Counted from the first letter of the stretch, positions 7,959-17,967 are shown. The stretch is DNA of 64,000 bases from Stentor coeruleus (GCA_001970955.1 MPUH01000309.1:1-64000); one strand, 5' to 3'. Program-made: numbers and translations. The notes: generated from the sequence alone by a model not told the origin.

Positions 7959-9695
7959 TTAAGTCTCAATCTTACCTTCAGCAGGTTGGAGCATATTAGT
8001 CAAGATCTCTTTGGTATATCTAAGCCTCTTAGTCATCTCTTTATTACCGCTTTCCATTGCTGTAGCTAGTGGAAACACAGTGATCTTTGAAGTTTTGTCA
8101 ATATAAACCACTTGCTTTGTCCCACTGCAAAGCATGAGCTCAGTCTTATCTTGAAAGTAAACCTGGACTACTTTGTTGCTAAGTCTAAAAATCATGGAAT
8201 GCTGCGTACTTAACCATTTCTTAACATATGTAATTGGGTTTTGCACCTCATTAATTGCATCAGTAATTGCCAAGTGTTTTCTAAAATGCTGTAACAATGT
8301 CACTTTTTTCTGAAACTCAGCTGGATAAGCATTCATCGAATGGTTAATAATTTCTTCATCCTGACTAGGACTAGGCCTAAACATATACTGGAAATGCTCT
8401 CCTTGAACATCTCCGATGATTTTTGTTGAGTCATTGAAGAAAACACCAGCACAACCATTAGAAAGCATGTACCCAAGACCGTATTTGTTAGAATAATCAA
8501 CCCATTTTCTAACCCAAATACTAGGTCCATCAAGAGTTACAGTATAAGCAGAAGTTGTGGCGACTTTTTTCGTATTTGATCCTGAGCCTGAGGCTGACCC
8601 AGCTGAGTCATTTCTTTCTCTTGACCCTGTTCTACGTATTTCTCTAGGAGTCAGTCTGCCCTGGTCTTTTCTTTCTTCATCGCCATGAGTCTGTGAAGAT
8701 GATCTTGGTGGTTTCATTAAAATTCCTTCATCGATCCCTCTAGAAAACTGCCTAGCTGTGCTCATGAGGTTGTTTTTTTCGAACTGCCTCATATAAGAAC
8801 TTGATGGGGGCACTGCTAAAGTACTTGTTGGAAGTAGTTTTGGTATTGGATTTTTAGTAAAAAACGCATGGTTCAACATATCATCTATAGTCGGCCTCTC
8901 CATTGGATCAGTAACTAGTATTCTTGATATTAAATCTCGTGCTTCTTCAGATATTGAAATATGGTCAGGAAAAGTATAAGCGTTCATTTTAATACGCTTA
9001 TATGTAGTCTTAACATCATTAGTTTCAAATGGAGGCTTACCTATCATCATTGTATACATAAGTACTCCAAAACTCCAAACATCAACTTCATAAGAGTGAC
9101 CATTTTTCCCTTCTAGGATTTCTGGAGCTATATAGTTTGGGGTGCCACATATTGTCCTTTTTCTTTCTCCTTCGAACTCTAGTTTAGCTGCAAGGCCCAA
9201 GTCACCCATTTTGATTTCCATTTTGTCACTAAGGAATATATTGCCCAATTTGATATCACGATGGATTACTCTATGAGAATGCATATATTTCAATGCAGAT
9301 AGAACTTGTTGAAGGTAACACTGGACTTCTAGTTCGACTAATCTTTTCCTTCTACGGACCAGGTCGTTTAATGATTGGTTAGTACAGAGTTCGAGCATGA
9401 TATACACATTACTCTCATCTTCGAAGTAATGCTCAAATCTAACTATGTTGGTGTGGTGCAGGGATCTGTGAATTTTTATTTCGCTCATGAGTTTTTGTCT
9501 TGCTCTTGCTTTTGACAATGCTGATTTTTCCATAATTTTCCCTGCAGTCACTTGTTTAGTTTCGAGACAAACAAACTCGTAAACTTTGGCAAAACCACCT
9601 TTACCTAGAAATCTTCCCTTTGAGTACCTTTTTATCGCAGTGTCTCCGTTGACCTTTACAATTTTTTCTTCGATAATCTGTGTATCGGAGGACAT
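7959..9695 (-). CDS. PLK: Polo-like kinase
   Basis: The predicted protein has 578 aa with ATG at 9693-9695. The kinase domain spans about residues 24-282: GKGGFAKV loop, Lys53, HRDIKLGN at 145-152, DLG at 165-167 in place of DFG, and the activation segment RTICGTPNYIAPE with Thr181 at the PLK1 T210 position. Two polo boxes follow at about 394-475 and 488-570. The first starts WVRKWVDYSNKYGLGY, with Trp394 matching PLK1 W414. The second ends with RLRYTKEIL. PLKs control mitosis, centrosomes and basal bodies. An unusual point is that the phosphopeptide-pincer pair of PLK1 (H538/K540 in QDHTK) aligns with Lys517/Glu519 (QDKTE), so phosphotarget binding may differ. The linker is Ser/Gly/Arg-rich. 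Confidence 0.93.
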   Translation of the reverse strand: MSSDTQIIEEKIVKVNGDTAIKRYSKGRFLGKGGFAKVYEFVCLETKQVTAGKIMEKSALSKARARQKLMSEIKIHRSLHHTNIVRFEHYFEDESNVYIMLELCTNQSLNDLVRRRKRLVELEVQCYLQQVLSALKYMHSHRVIHRDIKLGNIFLSDKMEIKMGDLGLAAKLEFEGERKRTICGTPNYIAPEILEGKNGHSYEVDVWSFGVLMYTMMIGKPPFETNDVKTTYKRIKMNAYTFPDHISISEEARDLISRILVTDPMERPTIDDMLNHAFFTKNPIPKLLPTSTLAVPPSSSYMRQFEKNNLMSTARQFSRGIDEGILMKPPRSSSQTHGDEERKDQGRLTPREIRRTGSRERNDSAGSASGSGSNTKKVATTSAYTVTLDGPSIWVRKWVDYSNKYGLGYMLSNGCAGVFFNDSTKIIGDVQGEHFQYMFRPSPSQDEEIINHSMNAYPAEFQKKVTLLQHFRKHLAITDAINEVQNPITYVKKWLSTQHSMIFRLSNKVVQVYFQDKTELMLCSGTKQVVYIDKTSKITVFPLATAMESGNKEMTKRLRYTKEILTNMLQPAEGKIET

Positions 9696-10598
9696 TTATG
9701 GACTAATTTTTATATGGTATCTAGAGAAAATTACGCAATGCGTTTAGTATTTATATGAAATGATGAAAGAATACTTTTATTTTGAAAGTATTTAGAAAAT
9801 TTATGTAGATAAATCATTATTAAAAGCTAAAATTAGTTTTAAAATAGTTATATTAGGATTTTATATAAGAAGAATAAATTAATTAATACAGAGTTCACGA
9901 CTGTGAACGATATATTTTCTAACTAACTAACTAACTAACTTTATATAAGAAGAATAATAATTAAAGTCTTTTTATATGGCTATTTATTATGAATAACTTT
10001 TTGGTATTTTTTGAATTCTTTTCAAAGATATGTGTGCACAGTTTATTATAAATAGAGACAACAATATGTAACCTTGAAGAAAAAAATTTCGCCCACAAAT
10101 AGTCATATATAAAAGTGAAATTATATTATATTGATGGTAAGTCTTATATTTTAATTGATTAAGAAATTTAAAGCAGAAGCCTATAAAGAAACTAAATTGT
10201 ATTCACTGCAAATTATATTCAAATATTATTAGGTAAGTGATATTAATCAATCTCTAAAAATATAGCTTAGTTACACGAAAACTTTAGGATATAAGTTCTA
10301 ATACCCTATAGTTCCTATAATATCTAACTAAAAAGTATATCATAAACTCCAAGCATTCTATATTATAAATACTCAATCTCACCTCATTATAAAATTTTAT
10401 TGCATGCAAGCAATTGCATCTCATTTTATCTAAATCAAATCTAGCTTTTCAGCTATCCAAAAAAATATACTAGCCATTTTAGCTATTTAAATCTTATCAA
10501 ATTTCATAACTTCATATAAACCTTTTCTTATCTCCTAGAATTCTCATACACTCATTACTTCTAAAAAATCTCAAACTTTTCTAATCATAATTCAATAC
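9696..10598. other. Intergenic with a short retroposon-like insertion
   Basis: This is the upstream flank of the Polo-like kinase and the downstream flank of the PKG gene. It is C-poor on the left and G-poor from about 10310. It contains the element at 9860-9957 described separately. No coding sequence was seen. Confidence 0.4.
9860..9957. mobile_element. Short retroposon-like element with (CTAA)n tail and 18-bp flanking repeats
   Basis: A 62-bp insert (9878-9939) ends in CTAACTAACTAACTAACTAA-type repeats. It is flanked by a perfect 18-bp direct repeat, tttatataagaagaataa, at 9860-9877 and 9940-9957. Inside is a perfect inverted repeat, gttcac-gact-gtgaac. The 3' part (about 50 bp, from ttaatacag to the tetranucleotide tail) recurs at 60110-60161 in a longer copy with different flanking repeats. 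A fixed 3' end with a simple tail, variable 5' ends and variable-length target duplications are the marks of target-primed reverse transcription (SINE or truncated LINE). No parent element is visible. Confidence 0.55.
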
Positions 10599-10821
10599 AA
10601 AAACTATATTTAATCTAGATTCATTATCCTTACCAAAACTACTAAAATTCTTCATCCCAATTAGGAGGCGGTTGGGTTCTTCTCTTACTTTTNTTCCCCA
10701 AAAAATCCCATTTTCCTTCAACTCTCTAAAAACTATATTTAATCTAGATTCATTATCCTTACCAAAACTACTAAAATTCTTCATCCCAATTAGGAGGCGG
10801 TTGGGTTCTTCTCTTACTTTT
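10599..10821. repeat. Assembly join: duplicated 94-bp ends around a single N
   Basis: Positions 10599-10692 and 10728-10821 are the same sequence, separated by one N (10693) and 34 unique bases. Both copies encode the last residues of the PKG gene, including PPPNWDEEF and the stop. The simplest reading is two contig ends that overlap in truth but were joined with a placeholder N. Confidence 0.8.
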
Positions 10822-13461
10822 TGGTACTTCCTCTTTATTCTCCACTTTAGAAATAACCTCATCAAGTACTTTATTTCCTTTAAGCGCATTCTCAATCTCA
10901 ATATCCAAAGGGGCAAGTTTAGGGACAAAAGGTGCTTTAAGTTCCTTACTAATAATTTTATCCCAATTCAATCCTATAAACCAAGAATTTGCTTTAAGGT
11001 TATCAAAATTGCCTCCAAGTCTGCTTGCTGGGTTTTTGCTTAACAATTGATTTATGAATTCTTTAACTTTATTTTTATTGTCGACCCATTTAGGAAAAGT
11101 AAGCTTCCTTTCTTGAACTTTTTCATATATAGCATATGGGTCAGTTTCTTCTTCACCAAAAGGGACACATCCAAACATAAACTCATACAACATAATACCT
11201 ACTGTCCAATAATCTGCAGCAAGTCCATACCCATGGCTTGTTATAACCTCAGGGGCCATATAATGAGGTGTTCCTACTATAGTATATGTTCTTCCTGTAA
11301 CAAATTTAGCTGTACCGAAATCTATGAGCTTTGGATAGCCTTCAGTGTCTACAACCATATTTTCAGGTTTTAAGTCACGATATATTATTCCTCTTTCGTG
11401 CAGATGCTCTAATATAATAAATATGCATGCTGTATAAAAACGAGCATCACATTCTTTGAGTAGATCAAGCTTTCTTAATACATCAAATAAATCCATTCCT
11501 CTTATAAATTCCATTAGAAAATATAAACGTTTCGAGTCTTTGTAGGTTCTTACAAGTTTCATTATTAGGACATGGTCTAGTTGGAGAAGGATTTTCCTTT
11601 CTAGGACTATGTTTTCTTCAATTTCATATGCTGAGATTTTCCTCCTGTCAACAGTTTTTAGGGCAAAGAGAGTTTTTTTGGTTTTATGAGCGGTAAGGAA
11701 CACGTTACCGAACATCCCACTACCTAGAAGCTTGATGATTGTTAGATCTTGTAATGTTATGCTGTCGTCTTGGAGTTCTATTCTTTCGAGAAGTTGCCTT
11801 CTGATGTTTTCATTTAAAATCCCTAGGAAATCTGATTTGTAGAGAACCCAGCAGACAACTTTTTTACGAGCTACTACACTTGCGGTGCGGAAATTGTTGA
11901 ATAGCAAAGATCTTTCTCCAAAATAGTCATGCTTTGTAATATTCCTAATAACTTGTCCATCTTTAATTATATCAACTTTGCCTGACTTAATCAAAAAAAA
12001 GCAGTCCCCAACATTATTTTGTTCCACTATTGTCTGGCTATCATCAAACTCTTGAATTTTTATCATGGTTGCAAGAACTTGAAACTGGCTTGGACTAAGT
12101 CCTTTAAATAATTGTATTCTTTTCAATAACTGTATAGCTTCATTATTACTTGTTACTTGAGCATAATCCCCACCAATAGCATTACTAAACCCTGATGCTG
12201 AAATATGAGTAACATCAACATCACCAACAGCGACAAAATCTTCAACAAAAATTTCTTCTTTATTTTGAATAACATGACTTTCTCCTATAACATCAAAAAC
12301 TTTATATTTGCTGTCTTTATTAACTTTACCTTTTAACTCGCCTTTTACAATCACCCAAATTCCTTCGCATTTTGATGTTCCTTGATTTATAACTACTTCG
12401 TTGTTTTCATAGCTTTTTACTTGCATTTCGTTTATAAGTGCTTCGGATTGAGGTTTTGTCAGTTTTTTAAGGGTTTCATTTTTGTCAAATGCTATTCTCA
12501 TTGAGTTTTTATATATGATTAATTGAAGTGAGGCACCTAAAGTTGTAGCAAGCTCTTCTCTGTTAAGTGCAACACAAGTAGCCTCATCAACAGCAGTAAC
12601 TGTAGCAGTTCTTACAGACCCATAAAGCAAAGCCTGTTCTCCAAAAAAATCCCCTTTCGTCAATCTGCGTTTTTCCATGCCTTTCTGCGTACAAACAACA
12701 TTCCCTTCTTTTATTATATAAAGCAAATCCCCAGGGTCTCCTTCATTAACAATTTTCTGCCCAGACTGGAATTTTAAACTCGTTAAAGTACTTACTAAGC
12801 TTTCTTTCTGACTCTCAGACAATATTTGGAAAATTGGCACTGAGTCAATAAAACTCCTGTTTTCCTTATAATTTAAAGCATTCAATTCCTCTAAAGTGCT
12901 TCTAAATGTCTTTCTGTCTAACACCCATAAAGCTGTATTCATAATAGTCCTCACTGTAGCACTACGTGGTGTATCATGTATTAAGGCAAGTTCTCCAAAC
13001 GAATCTCCTTCTTTAATCAAATTTACTCGATTATTATTCACAACAACTTCAAGTCTTCCTGTGGCTACTATAAAAAAAGCATTGCCTTTACTGTTTTGCT
13101 CAAAAATCACTTCATTTGAGTTTACGGCATAGAGTTTCATATGCTCAATTATCAGATCTATTTGCTTATCAGTCAAGCTACTGAATATGAAATGTTTTTG
13201 CAATGAAGCTTTGATTAGTTTTATGTCAGATGGAGTTTTTCTTTTTTCTACTTGGTTTCCTGTTGGGGCATCAGTTATTTCATCAGTATGTAACCTCGCG
13301 TCAACAACAGCTTTTTTTTGTTTGATATGTTTTCTTGTGAGGTCAGCTGAAGACTTTTGAGGTCTTTTAACTTCTTCTTCTAGACGAATTTCAGGTGCAA
13401 TTTGAGGATTTACTTTTTGGATTTCTCCTTTATTTCTTTGCTTGACCGCACAACTACCCAT
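10771..13461 (-). CDS. PKG: cGMP-dependent protein kinase with four cyclic-nucleotide-binding domains
   Basis: The predicted protein has 896 aa with ATG at 13459-13461. MGSC at the start suggests myristoylation plus palmitoylation. Four CNB domains lie at about 85-200, 204-315, 320-430 and 445-560. Three keep the phosphate-binding cassette: FGELALIHDTPRSATV with Arg166, FGEQALLYGSVRTATV with Arg284 and FGERSLLFNNFRTASV with Arg525. The third (IGESHVIQN...) has lost it. An AGC kinase domain (about 570-830: GSGMFGNV, Lys602, YRDLKPEN, DFG, GTPHYMAPE) and an AGC tail ending NWDEEF follow. This is the architecture of alveolate PKG, with a degenerate third CNB as in Plasmodium. Likely roles are cGMP signalling at membranes and cilia. 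The 3' end is duplicated by the assembly join just downstream. Confidence 0.93.
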   Translation of the reverse strand: MGSCAVKQRNKGEIQKVNPQIAPEIRLEEEVKRPQKSSADLTRKHIKQKKAVVDARLHTDEITDAPTGNQVEKRKTPSDIKLIKASLQKHFIFSSLTDKQIDLIIEHMKLYAVNSNEVIFEQNSKGNAFFIVATGRLEVVVNNNRVNLIKEGDSFGELALIHDTPRSATVRTIMNTALWVLDRKTFRSTLEELNALNYKENRSFIDSVPIFQILSESQKESLVSTLTSLKFQSGQKIVNEGDPGDLLYIIKEGNVVCTQKGMEKRRLTKGDFFGEQALLYGSVRTATVTAVDEATCVALNREELATTLGASLQLIIYKNSMRIAFDKNETLKKLTKPQSEALINEMQVKSYENNEVVINQGTSKCEGIWVIVKGELKGKVNKDSKYKVFDVIGESHVIQNKEEIFVEDFVAVGDVDVTHISASGFSNAIGGDYAQVTSNNEAIQLLKRIQLFKGLSPSQFQVLATMIKIQEFDDSQTIVEQNNVGDCFFLIKSGKVDIIKDGQVIRNITKHDYFGERSLLFNNFRTASVVARKKVVCWVLYKSDFLGILNENIRRQLLERIELQDDSITLQDLTIIKLLGSGMFGNVFLTAHKTKKTLFALKTVDRRKISAYEIEENIVLERKILLQLDHVLIMKLVRTYKDSKRLYFLMEFIRGMDLFDVLRKLDLLKECDARFYTACIFIILEHLHERGIIYRDLKPENMVVDTEGYPKLIDFGTAKFVTGRTYTIVGTPHYMAPEVITSHGYGLAADYWTVGIMLYEFMFGCVPFGEEETDPYAIYEKVQERKLTFPKWVDNKNKVKEFINQLLSKNPASRLGGNFDNLKANSWFIGLNWDKIISKELKAPFVPKLAPLDIEIENALKGNKVLDEVISKVENKEEVPKSKRRTQPPPNWDEEF

Positions 13462-14325
13462 TTATTCTAAAATGTAAAACGGAAATGTTTTTTGGCATGA
13501 TGGAGGGATTTTAGAATAAAGAAAAAATTTGAATGAGGAGAGGGTTTATGGGGTTTTGTATGGTTTAAGATGCTTTAAGATGTAGATTTTAGTTTTTTGT
13601 TGGGTTTCAGTGGATTTTTTAATGGATTAGAGTTTGTATTGATAGAAAATATTTTAGAAATAAAAGATATTATAAAAGATGATAATTTCGAAAAATACGA
13701 TGTATAAAGGATTGCTAGCTGAAATATGAAAAGCTTTATTATTTAATTACTAATAATTTAATGCTAGCATAAACTTTCAATGACTATCAGTGATCTGTCA
13801 GTGTTTTCTCTGTATATACCTAAGTTTTTTTGATCCATATCGTACCCTAATACTATATCACTGTCAAAAATTTCTTTTTAAAAAAATCTGATCGTCAAAT
13901 CTATCAGAAAAGCCTTCTCTGTCTGCTAATACTCCATAATAAATAAAATATTGCTTTTTCCTCAAAGATTCATTAGCAGTGATACTGTAAAAACCTCACT
14001 CATTTAGCAATAGCCCTATTGAAATATCACAAAGTTATACACTATCTGTATTCCTAAAATATTTTTCTTTAATTTCATAACCCATTCTTCTTTAATTTTC
14101 CAACATATTCTTCTTTAATTTTCCAACATATTCTTCTTTAATTTCTTAATAACATAACAAATTATTCATAAAATCTAACTCAGTATAAAAATCTCATTTT
14201 CCATTTCATCAATATATAATAATCTTATTTCTTCCAAAACACAAAATTCTTATATCTAATCATATTCCAAACTTCGCCACCTTATAATTCACTCAACTAA
14301 TAAAAATGCCAAATATGATTATAAT
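13462..14325. other. Divergent intergenic region with a 23-bp tandem repeat
   Basis: C-poor sequence follows the PKG start (to about 13680) and G-poor sequence precedes the LYR-like gene (from about 13930). A 23-bp unit, ttcttctttaattttccaac plus ata, is repeated in tandem at 14085-14107 and 14108-14130 with a partial third copy from 14131. GCTAGC palindromes occur near 13716 and 13764. No gene was found. Confidence 0.4.
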
Positions 14326-14685
14326 ATGGGAATAATAGAAAAAATTATCGAGAAGCCAGTCGAAAACCTAATAAGGTCAAATCAAGGACCACCAAGACGT
14401 GAAGTTCTCTTATTATACCATGAATACATGAAATTCGCTAATTGGTTAACTTGGAACCATACAGATGGTACACCTTGGTAACTTATATCCAGGAGCAAAA
14501 TTATCAAAACTTCAATAAGAGTTGAATTTGAAGCTGCAGAAGAAGAAAAAGACCCATTCCTCCAAGCCCAGCTTCTTTTAACATGGCGAGAAGCACTTGA
14601 TGAACTTAAAAAAAAATACGTATCTACCCAGCATTCATTTGTCCAACGTATACACAATGAAAGAACGGATTCTAAAAACTCATAA
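14326..14685 (+). CDS. LYR-motif-like mitochondrial protein, one 15-nt intron
   Basis: The gene appears as a whole ORF only after removing a 15-nt intron at 14478-14492 (GTAACTTATATCCAG), which carries an in-frame TAA when unspliced. The join gives 114 aa from ATG 14326 to TAA 14683-14685. The protein has VLLLYHEYMKFANWL early on and then SIRVEFEAAEEEKDP, followed by LLLTWREALDELKKKY. This resembles the LYR (complex I LYR / LYRM) pattern of a short Leu-Tyr-x motif, a basic/Phe helix and three helices. LYR proteins help assemble respiratory complexes or carry acyl-ACP. The family call is moderate. It is convergent with the next gene, with only 10 nt between stop codons. Confidence 0.75.
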
Positions 14686-14695
14686 CCTTATTTTA

Positions 14696-15358
14696 TTACA
14701 TTAAAATGCAATTGCACACTACTTTCGGTTCTTCTGACTCTAATGCTAAATGATCATGTTGGTTTTTATCACCAATTATGAGATTAGCTGATAAGTTTTC
14801 TTGTAAAAAAGGATTTATTTCAACTTTTTCGTATTTAATTTTTAAGTCTTCTATTTCGTTTTGGATACTATGAAGTACTTCTGATAAGCTATTTTGATTC
14901 AGACTGTTTTCTAGTTGATTTTCATCAGTTGGTAAGCGGGAATTTTTTAAACTCATGTATTTTCTGATTGTCCTGACTTTTTCGTTTATAGAGTCTGCGT
15001 CTTGTCTTAAATCATTTAGTGATTTTAATGATTTGCTTTCTTCTTGAAAAGTTTGAACTTGATGCTTTAAGAGTTCTGCTTGATGGTCGTAGGCTTTACG
15101 TAGATTTTTGTATTTTATCAGTTTTTCTGTTACTTGAGTTGTAAAAGTTTGTGTGATAGTTTTAATTTTTTGGAGTTCTGGGCTTAAAGGACTATCACAG
15201 CTATTGCTAGAATCACTTGATGATGAAGATGAATTGAGAACTTCATGGATATTCAAAGCGAAACCCTTTCCTTGATAAGAAATTATGGGCTTTTCTTCAA
15301 TAGCGAAAGGATTTTTCTCTTGGTTGCTGTGTATATTTCACCTAGAATCAAGGAACAT
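14696..15358 (-). CDS. Coiled-coil protein with C-terminal CaaX box, one 15-nt intron
   Basis: The main exon (14696-15326) has no ATG at its 5' end. A 15-nt intron at 15327-15341 (GTGAAATATACACAG on the coding strand) joins it to a 17-nt first exon with ATG at 15356-15358. The result is 215 aa beginning MFLDS-SNQEKNPFAIEE. A Ser-rich segment is followed by a coiled coil (about 60-160). The C-terminus VCNCILM is a CaaX box (CILM) with an extra Cys, predicting prenylation plus palmitoylation and membrane anchoring. The family was not recognised. The open frame, canonical splice sites and sensible start all support the splicing. Confidence 0.75.
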
Positions 15359-15712
15359 ATTTTAGTATATAGATCTTAACGTTATTTAAGGTAAGTTTGT
15401 AATATTGTGGTTTTTTCTCTTATTTGAGTAATCTCAATCTAAACAACTATATTATACTTTTTATACTCAAAATATATAAATTATAATTCCAAATAACTTA
15501 AAAAATCTCATAAAATTGCTATTTTAATAGACTTTCATATCTAAATTTTGATTTAATATTTTACAACAGATTTTATAACCTAACACTTATCTAAGTCATC
15601 TAAAATCTATGCATATTTGCATCCAAATCAATACTACAACAATTCTATCAAAATATACCTTCTATATTCAATATATCTATAACTATGTATCAACCCATTA
15701 TGGAAAATATAA
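15359..15712. other. Divergent promoter gap
   Basis: This gap lies between the minus-strand coiled-coil gene and the plus-strand Sec22 gene. It is C-poor to about 15430, then G-poor to the Sec22 start. No gene or repeat was seen. Confidence 0.4.
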
Positions 15713-16381
15713 ATGCCTAAGCTAACATTTATTGGAAGGGTGTCAGACGGGATGGTTTTATGCGAAACATATGAAGACCTACAAAAAGAGAACTTCGAAC
15801 TAAAAACCTTAGCCAAAAATACCCTAAAAAAACTAGCACGAGCCCCAGACGCCTGTGTTCTAGAAACCCAGCTGAACCATACATTTTATTACAAAATCGT
15901 TGATGGGATTTGCTATCTGACCTGCTCTGAAGCCAAATACCCTAAAAAACTCGCCATGGCTTTCCTGGAAGAAATTATCACAGGCTTCCAAGAAGAAATG
16001 AAAAAAACTTGGGGCAGTGGAGAAAGTGTTGACTTTCGGTCTAGAATAGAAACCATAGAACGGCCTTACTTTTTCATAAAATTCGATAGGTTCATCAAAA
16101 AAAAGCGCCTTACATACCTGAGCCCTAGTCAAGATATGCTTGAAGCACAAAAAGAACTTGAAGACGTCAAAAATATGATGAGACAAAACATCAACACTTT
16201 ATTAGAACGAGAAAAAACTATAAACGAAATCGGCAGCATGGCAGGAAAACTCAAAACCGACTCTGAACTCTTTGCAACCAAGTCAAAAAAACTAAATTTC
16301 GCTATGTGGCTTAGAAAATACGGCCTTATGATCGCAGTACTCCTTTTTATTATCATAGCACTTTATTACAAATTCTGGTAG
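15713..16381 (+). CDS. SEC22: Sec22-like R-SNARE
   Basis: The predicted protein has 222 aa with ATG at 15713. A longin domain comes first: MPKLTFIGRVSDGMVL, then ICYLTCSEAKYPKKLAMAFL, then RPYFFIKFDRFIKKKRLTYL, each closely matching Sec22. The SNARE motif (about 140-195) has the zero-layer Arg in NTLLEREKTINEI. A C-terminal membrane anchor (YGLMIAVLLFIIIALYYKFW) ends the protein. Sec22 acts in ER-Golgi vesicle fusion and ER contact sites. Length and layout are normal for the family. The next gene starts 55 nt downstream on the same strand. Confidence 0.93.
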   Translation: MPKLTFIGRVSDGMVLCETYEDLQKENFELKTLAKNTLKKLARAPDACVLETQLNHTFYYKIVDGICYLTCSEAKYPKKLAMAFLEEIITGFQEEMKKTWGSGESVDFRSRIETIERPYFFIKFDRFIKKKRLTYLSPSQDMLEAQKELEDVKNMMRQNINTLLEREKTINEIGSMAGKLKTDSELFATKSKKLNFAMWLRKYGLMIAVLLFIIIALYYKFW

Positions 16382-16436
16382 TAAAGATAATCTTTCTTAG
16401 TATTTGCTTAAATTTTAAAGTTTCAATAAAATTAAT

Positions 16437-16814
16437 ATGGAAATAGGCATACCTTATATAAGGACTATCATGAATGAAAACGACCCTTATATTGTTTATA
16501 AAGTAGAAGTCAAGTTTAGAAATTGGAAAAACTCTGTTGAAAAAAGGTACTCAGAATTTTTAGAACTGCACCGTGAAATGAAGATGGTGAGGAAAATTTT
16601 ACATACAAGATTACCAAGATTTCCTGGAAAGCATGTATGGAAAAGGTTTATGCATACTTTTAGTGCTGATGATATTGAAGAGAGAAGAGTTGGTCTTGAG
16701 GAGTATCTAAGAATGCTTGCTGTTACTGAATGTGCAAGGAGTACAGAGTATTTCCCAGGGTTTCTTGAGATGCCTTTGGAAATAAGAGAGGAGTATATAA
16801 TAAAAAAGGATTAG
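16437..16814 (+). CDS. PX-domain-only protein
   Basis: The predicted protein has 125 aa with ATG at 16437, essentially a single PX domain. YIVYKVEVKFRNWKNSVEKRYSEF corresponds to the beta-strands and the RRYSEF-type phosphoinositide-binding motif. LPRFPGKHVWKRF corresponds to the Pro-rich loop, followed by IEERRVGLEEYLRML. PX domains bind PI3P on endosomes. No other domain is present, so it may be a minimal sorting-nexin-like adaptor. Confidence 0.85.
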   Translation: MEIGIPYIRTIMNENDPYIVYKVEVKFRNWKNSVEKRYSEFLELHREMKMVRKILHTRLPRFPGKHVWKRFMHTFSADDIEERRVGLEEYLRMLAVTECARSTEYFPGFLEMPLEIREEYIIKKD

Positions 16815-17439
16815 GCTTTGGCATATATGATAAGTAGTTGGTTTTAATGTCGTAATAGGGTTTTATGCTTTGCTATTGTGCTGATTAGGATAATGATATA
16901 ATTCATGTATTATTTATAAAATAAAGTTAAGGTTTTTATGGAAAGGTGGGCTGAAAAGATTTTTTTTGTTGAAATACTCCTTAGATGCTGTCGGGTATGA
17001 TTTTAATATCCTTATGTGGTATTATAATATTTATATGCAATTTGAATTGTTGTGGACTTTTTACTAGTTAAAAAATTCACTATTACCAATTGTCAAAGTT
17101 ATTTATACTAAATATAAACCCACTATCTTACCCAAAACCTCTTTCTTAAAACCCAATCCTCATACCATCCTCTATTAAACATAAACTCTAACTAACACCC
17201 TAATACTAATAACCCAACACTTAAATCAATATTTCACTACAACTGCCTATCACAAACTTCCACTTTAACTCTCATCTCCTTATCAACCCACTCAAAAAAA
17301 AAACTCTTTTCTCCAATCATCTTCACTCAACTATCTTCTAACCTTATCATAACCCCCTTATCTTCACATCCTATAATATTCCTCCTTCAACTTATTCTCA
17401 AAAGAATTTTTCCCAAAAAAAAATCAATATAAAAATCTA
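16815..17439. other. Intergenic with sharp C-poor to G-poor switch
   Basis: The first 230 nt after the PX gene are C-poor. At about 17060-17090 the sequence flips, and the 350 nt before the ribosomal protein gene are nearly free of G. No gene was found. The G-free stretch is the promoter/5'-leader side of RPL11. Confidence 0.5.
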
Positions 17440-17967
17440 ATGGTGAAGGCCGAGAAACAGGATAACCCCATGAGGAACATAAAAATCGACAAACTGGTGT
17501 TAAACATTTGCGTAGGCGAAGCTGGTGATCGTGTGACTCGTGCAAGCAAAGTCCTCGCTGACCTCACCGAGCAGAAGCCAGTGTTTTCCAAGGCATCATA
17601 CACCATTCGTTCATTTGGCATCCGAAGAAATGACAAAATCGCTGTTCACGCCACAGTAAGAGGGGCTAAAGCTGAGGACATCTTAGAAAGAGGCCTCAAA
17701 GTTAAAGAATTCGAGCTTAAGAAAAAGAACTTTTCTGACTCAGGAAACTTTGGCTTTGGCATTCAAGAACATATTGACCTTGGAATCAAATATGACCCTG
17801 GTACTGGGATTTATGGTATGGATTTCTATGTTGTTCTTAAAAGAGCTGGATATAGGATTTCAAAAAGAAGACACTCAACTTCTGCTGTAGGGAAAAGTCA
17901 TCGTGTAACTAGAGAAGAAGCTATGCAATGGTTCGCTCAAAAATATGACGGCATTCTTATTAACTAG
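17440..17967 (+). CDS. RPL11: Large-subunit ribosomal protein uL5 (RPL11)
   Basis: The predicted protein has 175 aa with ATG at 17440. It matches eukaryotic RPL11 throughout: [79 protein letters not shown] and the C-terminal [12 protein letters not shown]. It is part of the 60S central protuberance with 5S rRNA. Codon use is enriched in C-ending codons, as expected for high expression. Length is normal for the family. Its stop lies only 8 nt before the next start. Confidence 0.97.
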   Translation: MVKAEKQDNPMRNIKIDKLVLNICVGEAGDRVTRASKVLADLTEQKPVFSKASYTIRSFGIRRNDKIAVHATVRGAKAEDILERGLKVKEFELKKKNFSDSGNFGFGIQEHIDLGIKYDPGTGIYGMDFYVVLKRAGYRISKRRHSTSAVGKSHRVTREEAMQWFAQKYDGILIN

